A stretch of DNA of 33,217 nt from Actinospineispora spinosispora DSM 44797 (GCF_000429025.1 NZ_AUBB01000054.1:1-33217); one strand, 5' to 3'. Positions 7,961 to 16,373 are shown, counted from the stretch's first letter. Translations and numbers: made by a program. Notes: generated by a model from the letters alone, not told the origin.

Positions 7961-8317
7961 ATGTCGAGTCCTCGTGTGACGGTGCAGACGCAGGCGGTGC
8001 TGGCCGCGTTCTTGGATCGGTTGGACGACGCTGAGGAGCTGTGGGGGTTCGAGCTGAGCAAAGCCAGTGGGCTCGCGGCAGGAACGATCTATCCGATCCT
8101 GGCTCGGTTGACCGCGGCTGGTTGGGTTACCGACCGTTGGGAAGACCCGGAGGTGGCGCACGCGCAGAAGCGCCCACCGCGGCGTTACTACCGGTTGACG
8201 GTGCAGGGACGGGCCAGGGCAGTGCACACGTTGGCCCAGACTGCGCCCGCTCGTGCCGGTCTGGCCCGTTTACTGCGTACGCGCCCGGACGGCGAAGCCG
8301 GAGGCGGTGCGGTGTGA
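7961..8317 (+). CDS. PadR-like winged-helix transcriptional regulator
   Basis: The product is 118 residues. The winged-helix domain covers about residues 8-85. It includes LWGFELSKASGLAAGTIYPI followed by LARLTAAGWVTDRWED, where the recognition helix GTIYPILARL is the PadR signature, and then the wing PPRRYYRLTVQGRARAV. PadR proteins are dimeric repressors that often control neighbouring ABC exporters in response to drugs or peptides. Here the TGA overlaps the GTG start of the next gene and leads into a membrane protein, an ABC ATPase and a permease. It therefore most likely autoregulates this export operon. A rare TTA leucine codon occurs at codon 104 (8270-8272). The C-terminal dimerisation helix is short, as in the short PadR subfamily. 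Confidence 0.9.
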   Translation: MSSPRVTVQTQAVLAAFLDRLDDAEELWGFELSKASGLAAGTIYPILARLTAAGWVTDRWEDPEVAHAQKRPPRRYYRLTVQGRARAVHTLAQTAPARAGLARLLRTRPDGEAGGGAV

Positions 8318-8724
8318 ACGCCGAGCATGGAATCCGACCTGAGCTGCGCAGCGCCGCGATGCTGTGCGCGTTGGTCGTCGTGCTCTCCGTGACACAGCTG
8401 ATGCTGCCGAGATCACCCGTCGTTGTGCTGGCGGGGCTGGCCGTGGCCCTGGCGATTCGAGTGCTGAGAGGTCTGGCTGACAGTGCCCGGGACGGTGTTC
8501 CGGGCTGGTTGGCCTCAGCCGGCGCGGTCCTGCCGCATGAGGAGCGTGCCCAGTGGCTGGCGGTGGTTGCGTCGGTCTTGCACGCTGAGGCCAACCCTCG
8601 GGACCGGCGCCGGCAAGTAATCGGGTTCCTGGGTTCCATTCCGACGACCGCGGCCACCAGCTGGTGGCTCACTATCCGGCGCCCCACAGGGTCGGCCCGG
8701 GCGGGGTCCGAGGGTGAACGGTGA
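8314..8724 (+). CDS. Membrane-anchored protein of the PadR-ABC operon, unknown function
   Basis: The start is the GTG at 8314, overlapping the PadR stop; the frame is open further upstream inside PadR, but that part is a shadow. The product is 136 residues. There are two adjacent hydrophobic helices at about residues 12-28 and 34-52 (MLCALVVVLSVTQLML and VVVLAGLAVALAIRVL). A cytoplasmic-looking domain with LPHEERAQWLAVVASVLHAE follows. Small proteins of this kind sit between PadR and ABC genes in many actinomycetes, and I know no defined role. The stop overlaps the ABC gene start by 4 nt, so expression is probably translationally coupled. Confidence 0.75.
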   Translation: MNAEHGIRPELRSAAMLCALVVVLSVTQLMLPRSPVVVLAGLAVALAIRVLRGLADSARDGVPGWLASAGAVLPHEERAQWLAVVASVLHAEANPRDRRRQVIGFLGSIPTTAATSWWLTIRRPTGSARAGSEGER

Positions 8725-9491
8725 TGGCGGCAGACAACTCGGTACATCTACGTCGAGTGGCGAAGCGCTATCGCGGCCACACCGTGTTGAGTGAGATCAA
8801 CCTGCGTCTGTCCAGCGGGGAGGTGACCGCGATACTCGGGGCGAACGGCTGCGGCAAGTCGACACTGCTGCGCATCGCGGCCGGCATCACCGCTCCTTCG
8901 CAAGGCCGTGTGCTGGGCAGACCGCGCTCGGTCGGCTACCTACCCGACCGTTTCCCGGCACAGTTGCGACTCTCGGCGTCAAGCTACCTGCGCTCGATGG
9001 GCGCGTTGCACGCCCGAGAGCCCGACGCCCGAGTCGAGAAGCCACGAGCCCAGATGCTGCTGCTTGATCAGCTGCGATTTACCGGCGACTCGTCCGCCCC
9101 GATGTCCACCTTGTCCAAGGGCAACGCGCAGAAGGTCGGGTTGGTACAGGCGCTGTGCGGCGGCAGCGGGTTGATTGTCCTGGACGAACCGTGGTCCGGG
9201 CTCGACCCGGCTGTCGCACCGGTGCTCGCCCAACAGCTGATCGACAGGGCACGCGCCGGTGCCGCAGTACTGGTCACCGACCACACCGGCCTGTCGGAGT
9301 CGTTGCCGGGACACCGACTACGGATGGCCGAAGGCCGCCTGACACCCGAGCAGATCACCCAACAACCAGGGCCACGAGGAGACCCGCGTGCGGAGTTGAC
9401 GACAATCACCATCGAGGTGCCTCGGCATCGACGCGAGGAAATCCTGAACACAGTGCGCGCTATGGGCGGCCGACCACTGGGGCCGAGGTAA
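8721..9491 (+). CDS. ABC transporter ATP-binding protein
   Basis: The product is 256 residues, from GTG 8721 or ATG 8724. Walker A is GANGCGKST (about 40-48). A degenerate signature LSKGNAQK (131-138) replaces LSGGQ, as is usual for drug- or bacteriocin-type ABC-2 exporters. Walker B is LIVLDEP (151-157), followed by the D-loop SGLDP and the switch His in VTDHTG (188). After about residue 215 there is a short extra C-terminal domain. It couples ATP hydrolysis to export through the membrane protein encoded directly downstream (9496-10179), with only 4 nt between the genes. The substrate is unknown; the PadR gene in the same operon suggests inducible export of a small toxic compound or peptide. 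Confidence 0.93.
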   Translation: MMAADNSVHLRRVAKRYRGHTVLSEINLRLSSGEVTAILGANGCGKSTLLRIAAGITAPSQGRVLGRPRSVGYLPDRFPAQLRLSASSYLRSMGALHAREPDARVEKPRAQMLLLDQLRFTGDSSAPMSTLSKGNAQKVGLVQALCGGSGLIVLDEPWSGLDPAVAPVLAQQLIDRARAGAAVLVTDHTGLSESLPGHRLRMAEGRLTPEQITQQPGPRGDPRAELTTITIEVPRHRREEILNTVRAMGGRPLGPR

Positions 9492-9495
9492 TGAG

Positions 9496-10179
9496 ATGAC
9501 ACCGCTCGTCACCTCGCGTGCGGCGCTCGCGGTGTCACGCTATTTGGCTGCCGATCTGCTGCGGTCGCAACGATTCCTGCTACCGGTGCTGGCCTACCTC
9601 ACGGTGGTGATGGTGCTGATGGGCGGTGACCCAGGACCACCGCCACAGCTATGGGGCGCCAGTGTCGGATTGCTGTACCCGATCAGTGCCTGGCTGACGA
9701 TCGTCGTCGCCAACGCCGAAGACCCCAGCGCACGCCACGTCACCGTCACCGCTGCCGGAGGCTGGCTCCGAGTCCAGATCGGCGTCCTGATCACCTGCCT
9801 GGGCGCTGACCTCATCCTGCTCGCCGCGGCGGTGCTCCGTCCGCTACTCCCACTCGGCGGAACGCCCTACCCCTACACGCCGCGAATGCTGCTCATCGGG
9901 GCATTGGCGCACCTGGCAGCAGCAGGCGCCGGCACCGCACTGGGCTTGCTATTTGGTCCACCGATCGTCGCCCGGATCGGCTGGAGCGCAGTCGCCACTG
10001 GCCTGGCCGTACTCATGACAGTGACCCAACCCTGGCTACCGCCCGTCGGCACAGCGATCCGGACCTTAGAACAGCCACATCAGCCGCTGCTCGGACTGGC
10101 ACTCGGCGCCGCGTTCAGCGTGCTGATCGCTGGGCTAGCCTGCGCGACCGTAGTCCGCATCGCCCCACGCCGATCTTAA
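9496..10179 (+). CDS. ABC transporter permease-like integral membrane protein
   Basis: This 227-residue protein has about six hydrophobic segments (roughly residues 26-43, 53-72, 95-115, 130-155, 165-185 and 200-220) and almost no extracellular domain. It starts at ATG 9496 right after the ATPase stop. The sequence is too divergent for me to name a Pfam permease family. Position, size and topology match the membrane half of a small ABC-2-type exporter working with the preceding ATPase. It is the last gene of the PadR operon; a region without genes and a strong hairpin follow. Confidence 0.8.
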   Translation: MTPLVTSRAALAVSRYLAADLLRSQRFLLPVLAYLTVVMVLMGGDPGPPPQLWGASVGLLYPISAWLTIVVANAEDPSARHVTVTAAGGWLRVQIGVLITCLGADLILLAAAVLRPLLPLGGTPYPYTPRMLLIGALAHLAAAGAGTALGLLFGPPIVARIGWSAVATGLAVLMTVTQPWLPPVGTAIRTLEQPHQPLLGLALGAAFSVLIAGLACATVVRIAPRRS

Positions 10180-10559
10180 ACTGGACCAACGGACCACAAC
10201 CGACGCCGCACTCCGCACGGCCCAGACGGCAGCCATACCGCTGGGCCACGCGCTCAAGGCCGCGCGGCCAAGAGCTGCTGATCGACCCGCGGTTGGCGGG
10301 ACTGTGTCTGCTGGCCCCGGCCTAGCACCGGCCGCCCCTCCACACCCATGAACCTGGCCCATCCGCCCGGGTGAATCGCAAAAGCGGCGATCCACCCGCG
10401 CGGACGAGCCAGAACCCTGGGCGCGGAGCCACTACGGCCGATGCCGGGGCGCCGCTAAGCGCCAGGCAGATGCCCGCCGCCCAGCCCTAACGGGGCCAGC
10501 AAAGACCCGCCCAGCTTGCGTTGAGAAGCCCAGGGATGTCTCTGTGACCGGATGTCACC
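10180..10559. other. Non-coding region after the ABC operon
   Basis: ORFs here are short, Arg/Pro/Ala-rich and lack ribosome sites, so I regard them as chance. I see no RNA gene. The segment separates the plus-strand ABC operon from the minus-strand secreted-protein gene. Confidence 0.5.
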
Positions 10560-10605
10560 CGGTGGTCTCGGACATCGTCAATCGGGTCCGGGTCCGAGAC
10601 CACCG
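10560..10605. terminator. 14-bp perfect inverted repeat (hairpin), probable terminator or operator
   Basis: The arms CGGTGGTCTCGGAC (10560-10573) and GTCCGAGACCACCG (10592-10605) are perfectly complementary around an 18-nt loop. The hairpin lies about 80 nt past the stop of the minus-strand secreted-protein gene and about 380 nt past the plus-strand permease stop. No U-run follows, which is common for actinomycete terminators. The alternative is a dimeric-protein binding site. Confidence 0.55.
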
Positions 10606-10683
10606 AACCGCTGGGGAGCGGCGAGCTTTGAGTCGCCAGGGCGGTCCTGCCTAGTGCCACCGCACTAGCGCTCGACCTGGCTG

Positions 10684-11124
10684 TCACTGAGTGGGTAGCC
10701 CGGTGGTCAGCTCGGGCTGCGCGCCCAGGTCCGACACAGCTGAGTGCACCGCGTCCGTGGGTTCGTCGCGACTGGGCAGCGCCGGCGCAGGGGCGGAGCT
10801 CGGGGTGGCCGGAGCGTGTGCGTGCCGGGCCGATGCGGGTGTGGTCGGGTGATGGGCGGGCGAGCCGGTCGAGTCGTTGTTCCTGCCGACGGAGATCTCG
10901 TCGGCGCCCCGGGCGGCCATGCCGTCCTTGCCCGTCTTGCCGTCTTCTCCCGTGCTGTCCCTGCGCGGTTCGCCGGCTCGATGTGCATCGGCGAGGCGCT
11001 GCGGCGTTGAGTGAGCCGGCTCGATGATCGAGCTCGCCGATGCGGGACCGGCGGTCAGAATCGCGGCACCGGTCAGGGCGGCGAGCGCGGACGCCACCAC
11101 AGTGGTTCTGTGCTTGCGGTTCAT
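10684..11124 (-). CDS. Secreted low-complexity protein (paralogue family member 2)
   Basis: The product is 146 residues from ATG 11124-11122, with AAGGAG about 13 nt upstream. The signal peptide MNRKHRTTVVASALAALTGA followed by AILTAGPASAS has a clean AxA site. It is visibly related to the signal peptide of the 88-residue protein ending at 5901. The mature part (about 115 residues) is hydrophilic and disordered-looking, rich in Ala, Pro, Ser, Thr, Asp and His, with an AP/AHA-rich central stretch and no cysteine. It is probably a secreted or wall-associated protein of unknown role. An ORF extension upstream of this start is not supported. It is followed by a strong hairpin. Confidence 0.65.
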   Translation of the reverse strand: MNRKHRTTVVASALAALTGAAILTAGPASASSIIEPAHSTPQRLADAHRAGEPRRDSTGEDGKTGKDGMAARGADEISVGRNNDSTGSPAHHPTTPASARHAHAPATPSSAPAPALPSRDEPTDAVHSAVSDLGAQPELTTGLPTQ

Positions 11125-11479
11125 CGGGGTGACCCGGCTCCTTGCGGTTGCGTCACGAATCGGCTGGCGTGCGGACGGCAACCACCGGAGCACTCGTGCT
11201 CAATTCGTGGCCGCCGTTGCCTGCAAAGTACGGAACCACTGACCGTGTTGATAGCGGGATAACTGGCCGACAAATCAGTAACAAGTCTTGACCGAGAGTT
11301 TCCTGCGGTCTGTAGACGGACGAACGGCGCACAGCGCGTTGTTGAGAGATTTATCGGGTCGGTGGCGGACAACACGCCCACGCACCGGGTCCGCTGATCG
11401 GTGGGAGTACCTTCGGTCGCCGCGTCCGAGAAAGTCGCGTCGCCTGAGGGCAGTGAGAAGCGGGGGATATGGCGTGGAT
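11125..11479. other. Intergenic region between divergent secreted and membrane protein genes
   Basis: No convincing gene lies here. The plus-strand frame that leads into the next gene is open from 11288, but its first ~64 residues are Arg/Ser-rich. The interval probably contains the two divergent promoters. I found no clear -10/-35 pair. Confidence 0.4.
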
Positions 11480-11971
11480 ATGTCGTCGCCAGCAAGGAAT
11501 GCGGCACCATCATGGATGCGCATGGTGGTGAATGCCGCACGGGCGGCCCCGTTCGTCGTCTTCGCGGTGGGTAGCATCTGGGCGGCAGGACGTGCACCGC
11601 AGGGACGTCGATCACCTCGGTTCGACTGGACCATCACCACTGAGATCGCGTCACATGCGCTGAGCAAGATTCCGCATCTGAAATGGGCCGCGGTGTTGTT
11701 CCTCCTCGCGGTTGTCGCGGTTGGCGTGTCGCGCGCGGGGCTCGCCGCACTCGCCACGTTCACGGTCGGCCTGGGGTGGGAACTCGCCGAGACCACGGTG
11801 ATCGGGCACCACGCCGCGCTGATCGACCTGTTGCCCGATCTCGTGGCGGTACTCGCGGGCTGGCTACTGGTCAGCGGTACCCGCGCTGCTGCACAGAGTG
11901 CGCGCAGTCGGTGGGGCGACACGTGCCGGAGGCGAGCGCAGGAGCTGACCGCGATGAACCAGCAGCAATGA
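11480..11971 (+). CDS. Small integral membrane protein, possibly VanZ-like
   Basis: The chosen ATG at 11480 gives 163 residues; the ATG that starts the MRMVVNAARAAP segment is an alternative. Hydrophobic helices appear at about residues 20-38, 72-90, 95-110 and 118-138. The segment LGWELAETTVIGHHAALIDL followed by LPDLVAVLAGW resembles the ExxQ...DLxDxxxNxxGxxxG pattern of VanZ-like proteins, though the match is loose (E and D positions only). The C-terminus is basic and cytoplasmic. There is no strong ribosome site. Function unknown. Confidence 0.5.
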   Translation: MSSPARNAAPSWMRMVVNAARAAPFVVFAVGSIWAAGRAPQGRRSPRFDWTITTEIASHALSKIPHLKWAAVLFLLAVVAVGVSRAGLAALATFTVGLGWELAETTVIGHHAALIDLLPDLVAVLAGWLLVSGTRAAAQSARSRWGDTCRRRAQELTAMNQQQ

Positions 11972-12140
11972 GCACACCCAGCAGCTGTGTGGTATGGCGT
12001 GGATAGGGAAACGAATGGTGCGCAACACATCAATGGGGCACCCCGACAATGCATGATCCATCCCACCAAGTCCGGAGTTCTAGGGCCCGTCAGATCACAA
12101 ACTTCATCCGTTGTGACGCGGGTCGATTGATACTGGCTAG

Positions 12141-12743
12141 GTGAGCACACTCGACACACCGAGACCGGCAAGCGGTACGGACGTCTCCGAGCTTGCCGCC
12201 GTACTGGCCAGGGCATTCCAGTTCGACCCGGTGACCAGCTGGATCATGCCGGATGACGAAAGGCGCAGGCGAAATCTGCCGGGGATCTATGTCCGTCAGC
12301 TGAGCACTTGGTTCATCGTCCACGGCGTCACCGAGGTGTGTCACCGGGACGGTCAGATCGTCGCAGGCACGCTGTGGAGCACGCCGTAACACCCGAACCC
12401 GCCGGCACTGATCCAGTCGCGGCAGCTGCCCGAGGCGCTGCGGCTGGGGCTCGGTATCCGCAGGCTGCTCTCAGTGGTCGCCGCGATTGGCGAGGCGCGC
12501 CCGCATCAGCTGCACTGGTACCTGGCCGAGTTGGGCACGGATCCGTCCGCGCGGGGCCTCGGGTTCGGCGCCCAGCTGATCCGAACTCGCCTTGCCCATT
12601 GCGACGACACTGGAGCACCTGCCTATCTGGAGGCCTCGGAAGGCAACGTGGCCTATTACCAGCGCTACGGCTTCACCGTTACCCGACCTATCCCGATCCC
12701 TTCCGGGCCGACCATCTACGGCATGCTGCGCCCCCCTTCCTGA
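12141..12743 (+). pseudogene. GNAT N-acetyltransferase interrupted by one in-frame TAA
   Basis: One frame from GTG 12141 to TGA 12743 encodes a complete ~200-residue GNAT protein apart from a TAA at 12387-12389. Before the stop: VSELAAVLARAFQFDPVTSW and GQIVAGTLWSTP. After it: HPNPPALIQSRQLPEALRLG, LHWYLAELGTDPSARGLGFG (containing the acetyl-CoA-binding R/Q-x-x-G-x-G/A equivalent ARGLGFGAQL) and EASEGNVAYYQRYGFTV, the usual GNAT beta6-beta7 end. No frame change is involved, so this is a clean nonsense mutation in the loop between the N- and C-terminal halves. It is otherwise intact, suggesting recent inactivation, a sequencing error or readthrough. A GTG at 12474 could restart the C-terminal half. 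Substrate unknown. Confidence 0.8.
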
Positions 12744-12861
12744 CCGTTCAGGGCGTCCGACACGTCGCTATGGGAGCTGATCCGGGTCGCCGGAGCGTGG
12801 TAGGCGATCGAGGAATGTTTCCAGACCGCGCCGGCCACAACCAGATGATCCGGTTGTCAGG

Positions 12862-13867
12862 TCAACTGACGAACTTCGGCAGTGGTGGCTCGTCTGGGAT
12901 GGTGAGGACCATTTTGCCGACACTGGCGCCGGACTCGAGGTGTCGGTGTGCGTCCGCCCACGGCTGAGGGGCAACACCTGGGTGATGCAGACGTGTAGTT
13001 GCCGGTCGAGGACGGCATCGACCGCGCGGCGTAGTACGGGGGTGACCAAGTCGGGGTGTGTGGTGCTGAATGCGGCGAGGTTGAAGCCGAGGACGCCGAC
13101 GCCGCTGAACCACAGTTCGTTGGTATCGATCAGTGTTCCCTCGGCGCCGGACGCGTTGCCCATCGCTATCAGCCGGCCGCCTAGGGCCAATGCCGCAAGG
13201 CCGGCGCGGCGGGTCTGCCCGCCCACTGGGTCGACGATGATGTCGAAACCCTGCTTGTCGGTCAATTCGTCCACAAGGCCGGGCAGTTCGTCGCGGACGA
13301 TCACCTGGTCGAAGCCGAACCGCGCGGCGGTGGCCAGCTTCGCGGCAGAGCCGACCGTGCCGATCACCTGGCCCGCGCCCGACACCTGGCGACCTGTCCG
13401 AGTTGGCTGCCGACACCGCCCGCTGCGGCGTGCACCAGGACGCGTTCACCCTTGCGCAGTTGGGCGACCTGCTCGAACACCAGCCACGCGGTGGTGCTGT
13501 TGGCCGGGATCGCCGCCGCCAGTTCCGGATCGGCGTCCTCTGGCAGCGGGACGGCCAGCCGTGCGTCGAGCACCGCAACCGATCCGTAGCCGCCGCCGTG
13601 CACAATGGTCAGGGCCGCCACCCGCTCTCCGACCCGCAGTCCTGAGACACCCTCACCGAGCTCGCGGATGCGTCCAGTGGCCTCGATGCCGGGGACGAAG
13701 GGCAGCGGGACGTCCACCGCACCCTGGCGAAAGAGGATCTCGGCATAGTTGACCCCGGCGTGGCTGACGTCGAGGGTTATCTCCCCAGGTCCGGGAGTCG
13801 GGGTCGCGACCTGCGCGTACTCCAGTACTTCGGCGCCGCCGAAGTGAGGAATCGTCATGGCGTGCAC
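12862..13867 (-). pseudogene. Zinc-less NADPH:quinone oxidoreductase (MDR family), two frameshifts
   Basis: The frames together spell a ~330-residue medium-chain reductase. The first (13867 to about 13385) begins MHAMTIPHFGGAEVLEYAQV and carries HAGVNYAEILFRQGAV, PLPFVPGIEATGRIRELGEG and the start of the NADPH fold VLVHAAAGGVGSQLGQVAR. The second (about 13384 to 12970) continues LSGAGQVIGTVGSAAKLATA, then FDIIVDPVGGQ and GRLIAMGNASG, to QVLPL. The third ends WADAHRHLESGASVGKMVLT and ...PKFVS, stopping at 12862. Restoring single nucleotides near 13385 and near 12968 would give a normal quinone oxidoreductase. The gene follows the MFS pump by a few nucleotides, so the pair is an operon divergent from the MmyB-type regulator. 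Either decay or sequence errors. Confidence 0.8.
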
Positions 13868-13872
13868 AGCGG

Positions 13873-15336
13873 CTAGTCCGTCACAGTCGTCGATGCGGCG
13901 GCAGCAGTGCCGGAGCCGTCCTCGGACGGCTCCGGCACTGTCGGCCGGTCCATCAGTGTGGTGCTGTCGGTCGGCCTTGGCGGGGTCACCTCGGGGTCAC
14001 CTCGGGGCCGCAGCAGCACCGAAGTGGCGACAGCGGTCAAGGCAGCGAGCGCGGCGAAATACCACAGGGTCAGGTGCAGGGCGGCGGGGAAGGCGGGACC
14101 GGCCAATCGGTTGTCGGTCATCGCCGCCAGCACCGACCCGACAACGGCGATACCCAGTGTCTCAGCGGTCAGTTTCGCGGTGTTGAACGTGCCGGCGGCG
14201 GCTCCCGCGTGCTCCGGTGGTACGGCACTGACGGCCAGCCCGTCGAGCAGGCCCTGTGCGATGGCGACACCGATGCCGAGCACCAGCAACGCCGGGATCA
14301 GCGCCGCACCGGCAGCCAGCCACGCGGCGCCCGCCGCGACTAGCACCAACGAGACGACGACCTGCACCGGACCGCGAACCCACCGGACCGCGATGCCGCA
14401 GAGCAGCGGCACCACCAGGATCGGTCCGGTCAGCGCGATCATGGCTAGTCCGGACTCGTTCACGCTCATACCTAGGCTCGTCTGGAAGAAGGTCGGCAGG
14501 TAGATCAGCAGCGGTGCGAACACGCCGACCACCGCGACGATCGCCAGGCACAGCCCCAGGAACCGGGCCGTGCTGAACAGGCTGAGGTTGAGCAGCGGGA
14601 TAGCGGCCCGGCGTTCCACGGCGACGAAGACCACCAACAGCAGTACAGCGGTGAGCAGTGCGGTCACCACCCGGACATCAGTCCAGCCGAGTGCCGGGCC
14701 CTCGACAAGTCCGAAGATCAGCAGGAGCAGTGAGGCGGTGAACAGGACCGCCCCGGCGTGGTCCATCGGCGGCTTGCTCGGATCCGGCACCGAGGCGGGC
14801 AGCCACCGGAAGAACGCCAGGCAGACCAGCCCGAGGACGCCGGGCAGCGTGAACACGGCGCGCCAACCCCACTCGTGCACCACGAGCGCGGACAGGGTCG
14901 GCCCGAAGGCCAGCCCGATGCCAATCGTGGTGCCGAACAGTCCGAAGACCTTTGCCCGCGCCGGTCCGGTGAAGGCTGCCGCCAGCACGGCACTGGCCCC
15001 GGTCGCGGTCGCCGCCGCGCCGACGCCTGCTAGTAGGCGAGCCACGTCGAGCAGCACGATGTTCTGGGCGAGCGCACTGAGCAGCCCACACCCGGCGAAC
15101 ACGGCCACACCCGAGGCGAAGACGCGGCGCCGGCCGATCCGGTCCGCTAGCGACCCGGTGACCAGCATGAAGCTGGCGAAGGTCGCGCTGTAGGCATTTA
15201 CCACCCACTGGGTGGCGGCGAGGCTTGCGTGTAGGGCAGAGCTGATGTCCGACAGCGCCACCGACGTGCCGGTCAGGGTGAATGGAACGAGGAACAATGC
15301 CACCAGCGAGATCAGTAGCGTTGCGGTGCGACACAT
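13873..15336 (-). CDS. MFS drug efflux pump, DHA2 (14-TM) type
   Basis: The product is about 487 residues from ATG 15336, which has GGGAG 7 nt upstream. A GTG at 15357 would add 7 residues without a ribosome site. Fourteen hydrophobic segments are visible. Motif A is ADRIGRRRVFASG after TM2; motif C-like glycines appear in GLFGTTIGIGLAFGPTLSAL. The early sequence DISSALHASLAATQWVVNAY is typical of DHA2 drug/H+ antiporters. The hydrophilic C-terminal ~45 residues contain an 11-bp tandem duplication in the DNA. The divergent XRE regulator and the following quinone oxidoreductase make this a typical regulated stress/drug-export unit. It may export the product of the adjacent biosynthetic operon or an unrelated quinone-like toxin. 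Confidence 0.92.
   Translation of the reverse strand: MCRTATLLISLVALFLVPFTLTGTSVALSDISSALHASLAATQWVVNAYSATFASFMLVTGSLADRIGRRRVFASGVAVFAGCGLLSALAQNIVLLDVARLLAGVGAAATATGASAVLAAAFTGPARAKVFGLFGTTIGIGLAFGPTLSALVVHEWGWRAVFTLPGVLGLVCLAFFRWLPASVPDPSKPPMDHAGAVLFTASLLLLIFGLVEGPALGWTDVRVVTALLTAVLLLVVFVAVERRAAIPLLNLSLFSTARFLGLCLAIVAVVGVFAPLLIYLPTFFQTSLGMSVNESGLAMIALTGPILVVPLLCGIAVRWVRGPVQVVVSLVLVAAGAAWLAAGAALIPALLVLGIGVAIAQGLLDGLAVSAVPPEHAGAAAGTFNTAKLTAETLGIAVVGSVLAAMTDNRLAGPAFPAALHLTLWYFAALAALTAVATSVLLRPRGDPEVTPPRPTDSTTLMDRPTVPEPSEDGSGTAAAASTTVTD
13981..14002 (+). repeat. 11-bp perfect tandem duplication inside the MFS gene tail
   Basis: The unit CGGGGTCACCT occurs twice in direct succession. Its length is not a multiple of three, so the duplication changes the frame of the MFS C-terminal tail; the tail is low-complexity and probably tolerant. 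Confidence 0.8.
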
Positions 15337-15385
15337 CCAAGAGCTCCCGAGAAACACGATGGTGGTGGCGAGATCAACTTCACCA

Positions 15386-15409
15386 TGCGGGTTGTCGGGA
15401 TGACCCGCA
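15386..15409. promoter_or_regulatory. Inverted repeat in the MFS/XRE divergent promoter region (candidate operator)
   Basis: TGCGGGT (15386-15392) and ACCCGCA (15403-15409) form a perfect 7-bp dyad with a 10-nt spacer. It lies between the divergent MFS gene (start 15336) and XRE gene (start 15486). A dimeric XRE/MmyB-type regulator would be expected to bind such a site and control both transcripts. No binding data; inference from position and symmetry. Confidence 0.5.
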
Positions 15410-15485
15410 AGGCACGGTTCGTCCGGGGGCCCGGCGTTCCTAGGTCTGCCGGTACTACTGACAACGTCGATATCCCCGGATACTG

Positions 15486-16355
15486 GTGCAGGTGAGCGAG
15501 CTGGGTGAGTTCCTACGTGGCAAACGAGCGGCCCTGCGGCCGGAAGACACCGGGCTGATGCTGGGCTCCGCCTTGCGTCGGGTCCCCGGCCTGCGCAGGG
15601 AAGAGCTCGCGATGTTGGCCGGGATCAGCGTCGACTACTACGTGCGGCTGGAACAAGGCCGCGCCCGCAACGTATCCGATACTGTCCTCAGCTCGGTGGC
15701 CGACGCCTTGCAACTGGACAGCGATGAGCGAACGTATCTGCACAACCTGGCTCATCCGGCGCCCCGCCGGCGCTCCGCTAGCCGCCCCCAGCACGTGCGC
15801 CCCGGTATGCGCCGGTTGCTCGGCGCGATCCCTGACGTGCCCGCGTTCGTCCTCGGCAGGCGGATGGACGTGCTGGCCTGGAATGATCTGGCCGCGGTAG
15901 TGACCGCGGATTTCAGCAGTTTTCCGGTCGGTGACCGCAATATCGCCAAGCTGATTTTCCTGTTCGACGGCGGGGACCGATACCCGGATTTTGACAATGT
16001 CACCAAGGACGTGGTCGGTAACTTGCGTGCGGAAGCTGGGCGACATCCTGACGATCCCGGGATGGCCAGCCTGATCGGTGAGCTCTCGGTGCGCAGCGAG
16101 ACGTTCCGGAGGCTGTGGGCCGGCCACAACGTGCGAGAGAAGACGTACGGGATCAAGGTGATCCGCCATCCGGTGGTCGGTGAGTTCACGGTCTCGTTCG
16201 AGACGTTTCGCGCGCCGGACGACCCCGATCAAGCGCTCATCACCTATACCGTGGAGCCGGGGTCCGAGTCGGAGACGTCACTGCGGCTGTTGGCGAGTTG
16301 GGTCAAGGATGGCGCCCCGGATACGCTACGTGCCCCTCGCCAGGGCGCCCGCTGA
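15486..16355 (+). CDS. MmyB-type XRE transcriptional regulator
   Basis: The product is 289 residues from GTG 15486 (GTG 15492 is also possible). The N-terminal XRE helix-turn-helix (about residues 8-85) contains LGEFLRGKRAALRPEDTGLM, VPGLRREELAMLAGISVDYY and VRLEQGRARNVSDTVLSSVA. From about residue 105 the MmyB-like ligand-binding domain follows, with PAFVLGRRMDVLAWNDLAAV, then GELSVRSETFRRLWAGHNVR and GEFTVSFETFRAPDDPDQAL. This family, named after MmyB of the methylenomycin cluster, binds a lipid-like ligand in the C-terminal PAS-like domain. It usually regulates a divergent oxidoreductase or pump, as here. It is also the nearest regulator to the biosynthetic operon 475 nt downstream on the same strand. 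Confidence 0.92.
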   Translation: MQVSELGEFLRGKRAALRPEDTGLMLGSALRRVPGLRREELAMLAGISVDYYVRLEQGRARNVSDTVLSSVADALQLDSDERTYLHNLAHPAPRRRSASRPQHVRPGMRRLLGAIPDVPAFVLGRRMDVLAWNDLAAVVTADFSSFPVGDRNIAKLIFLFDGGDRYPDFDNVTKDVVGNLRAEAGRHPDDPGMASLIGELSVRSETFRRLWAGHNVREKTYGIKVIRHPVVGEFTVSFETFRAPDDPDQALITYTVEPGSESETSLRLLASWVKDGAPDTLRAPRQGAR

Positions 16356-16373
16356 CGAGGGCAATTCGCCTGA

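Noticed and set aside
8041..8313. Extended start of the membrane protein gene inside PadR
   Set aside because: The upstream part is the shadow of the PadR winged helix; the GTG at 8314 gives standard stop/start overlap.
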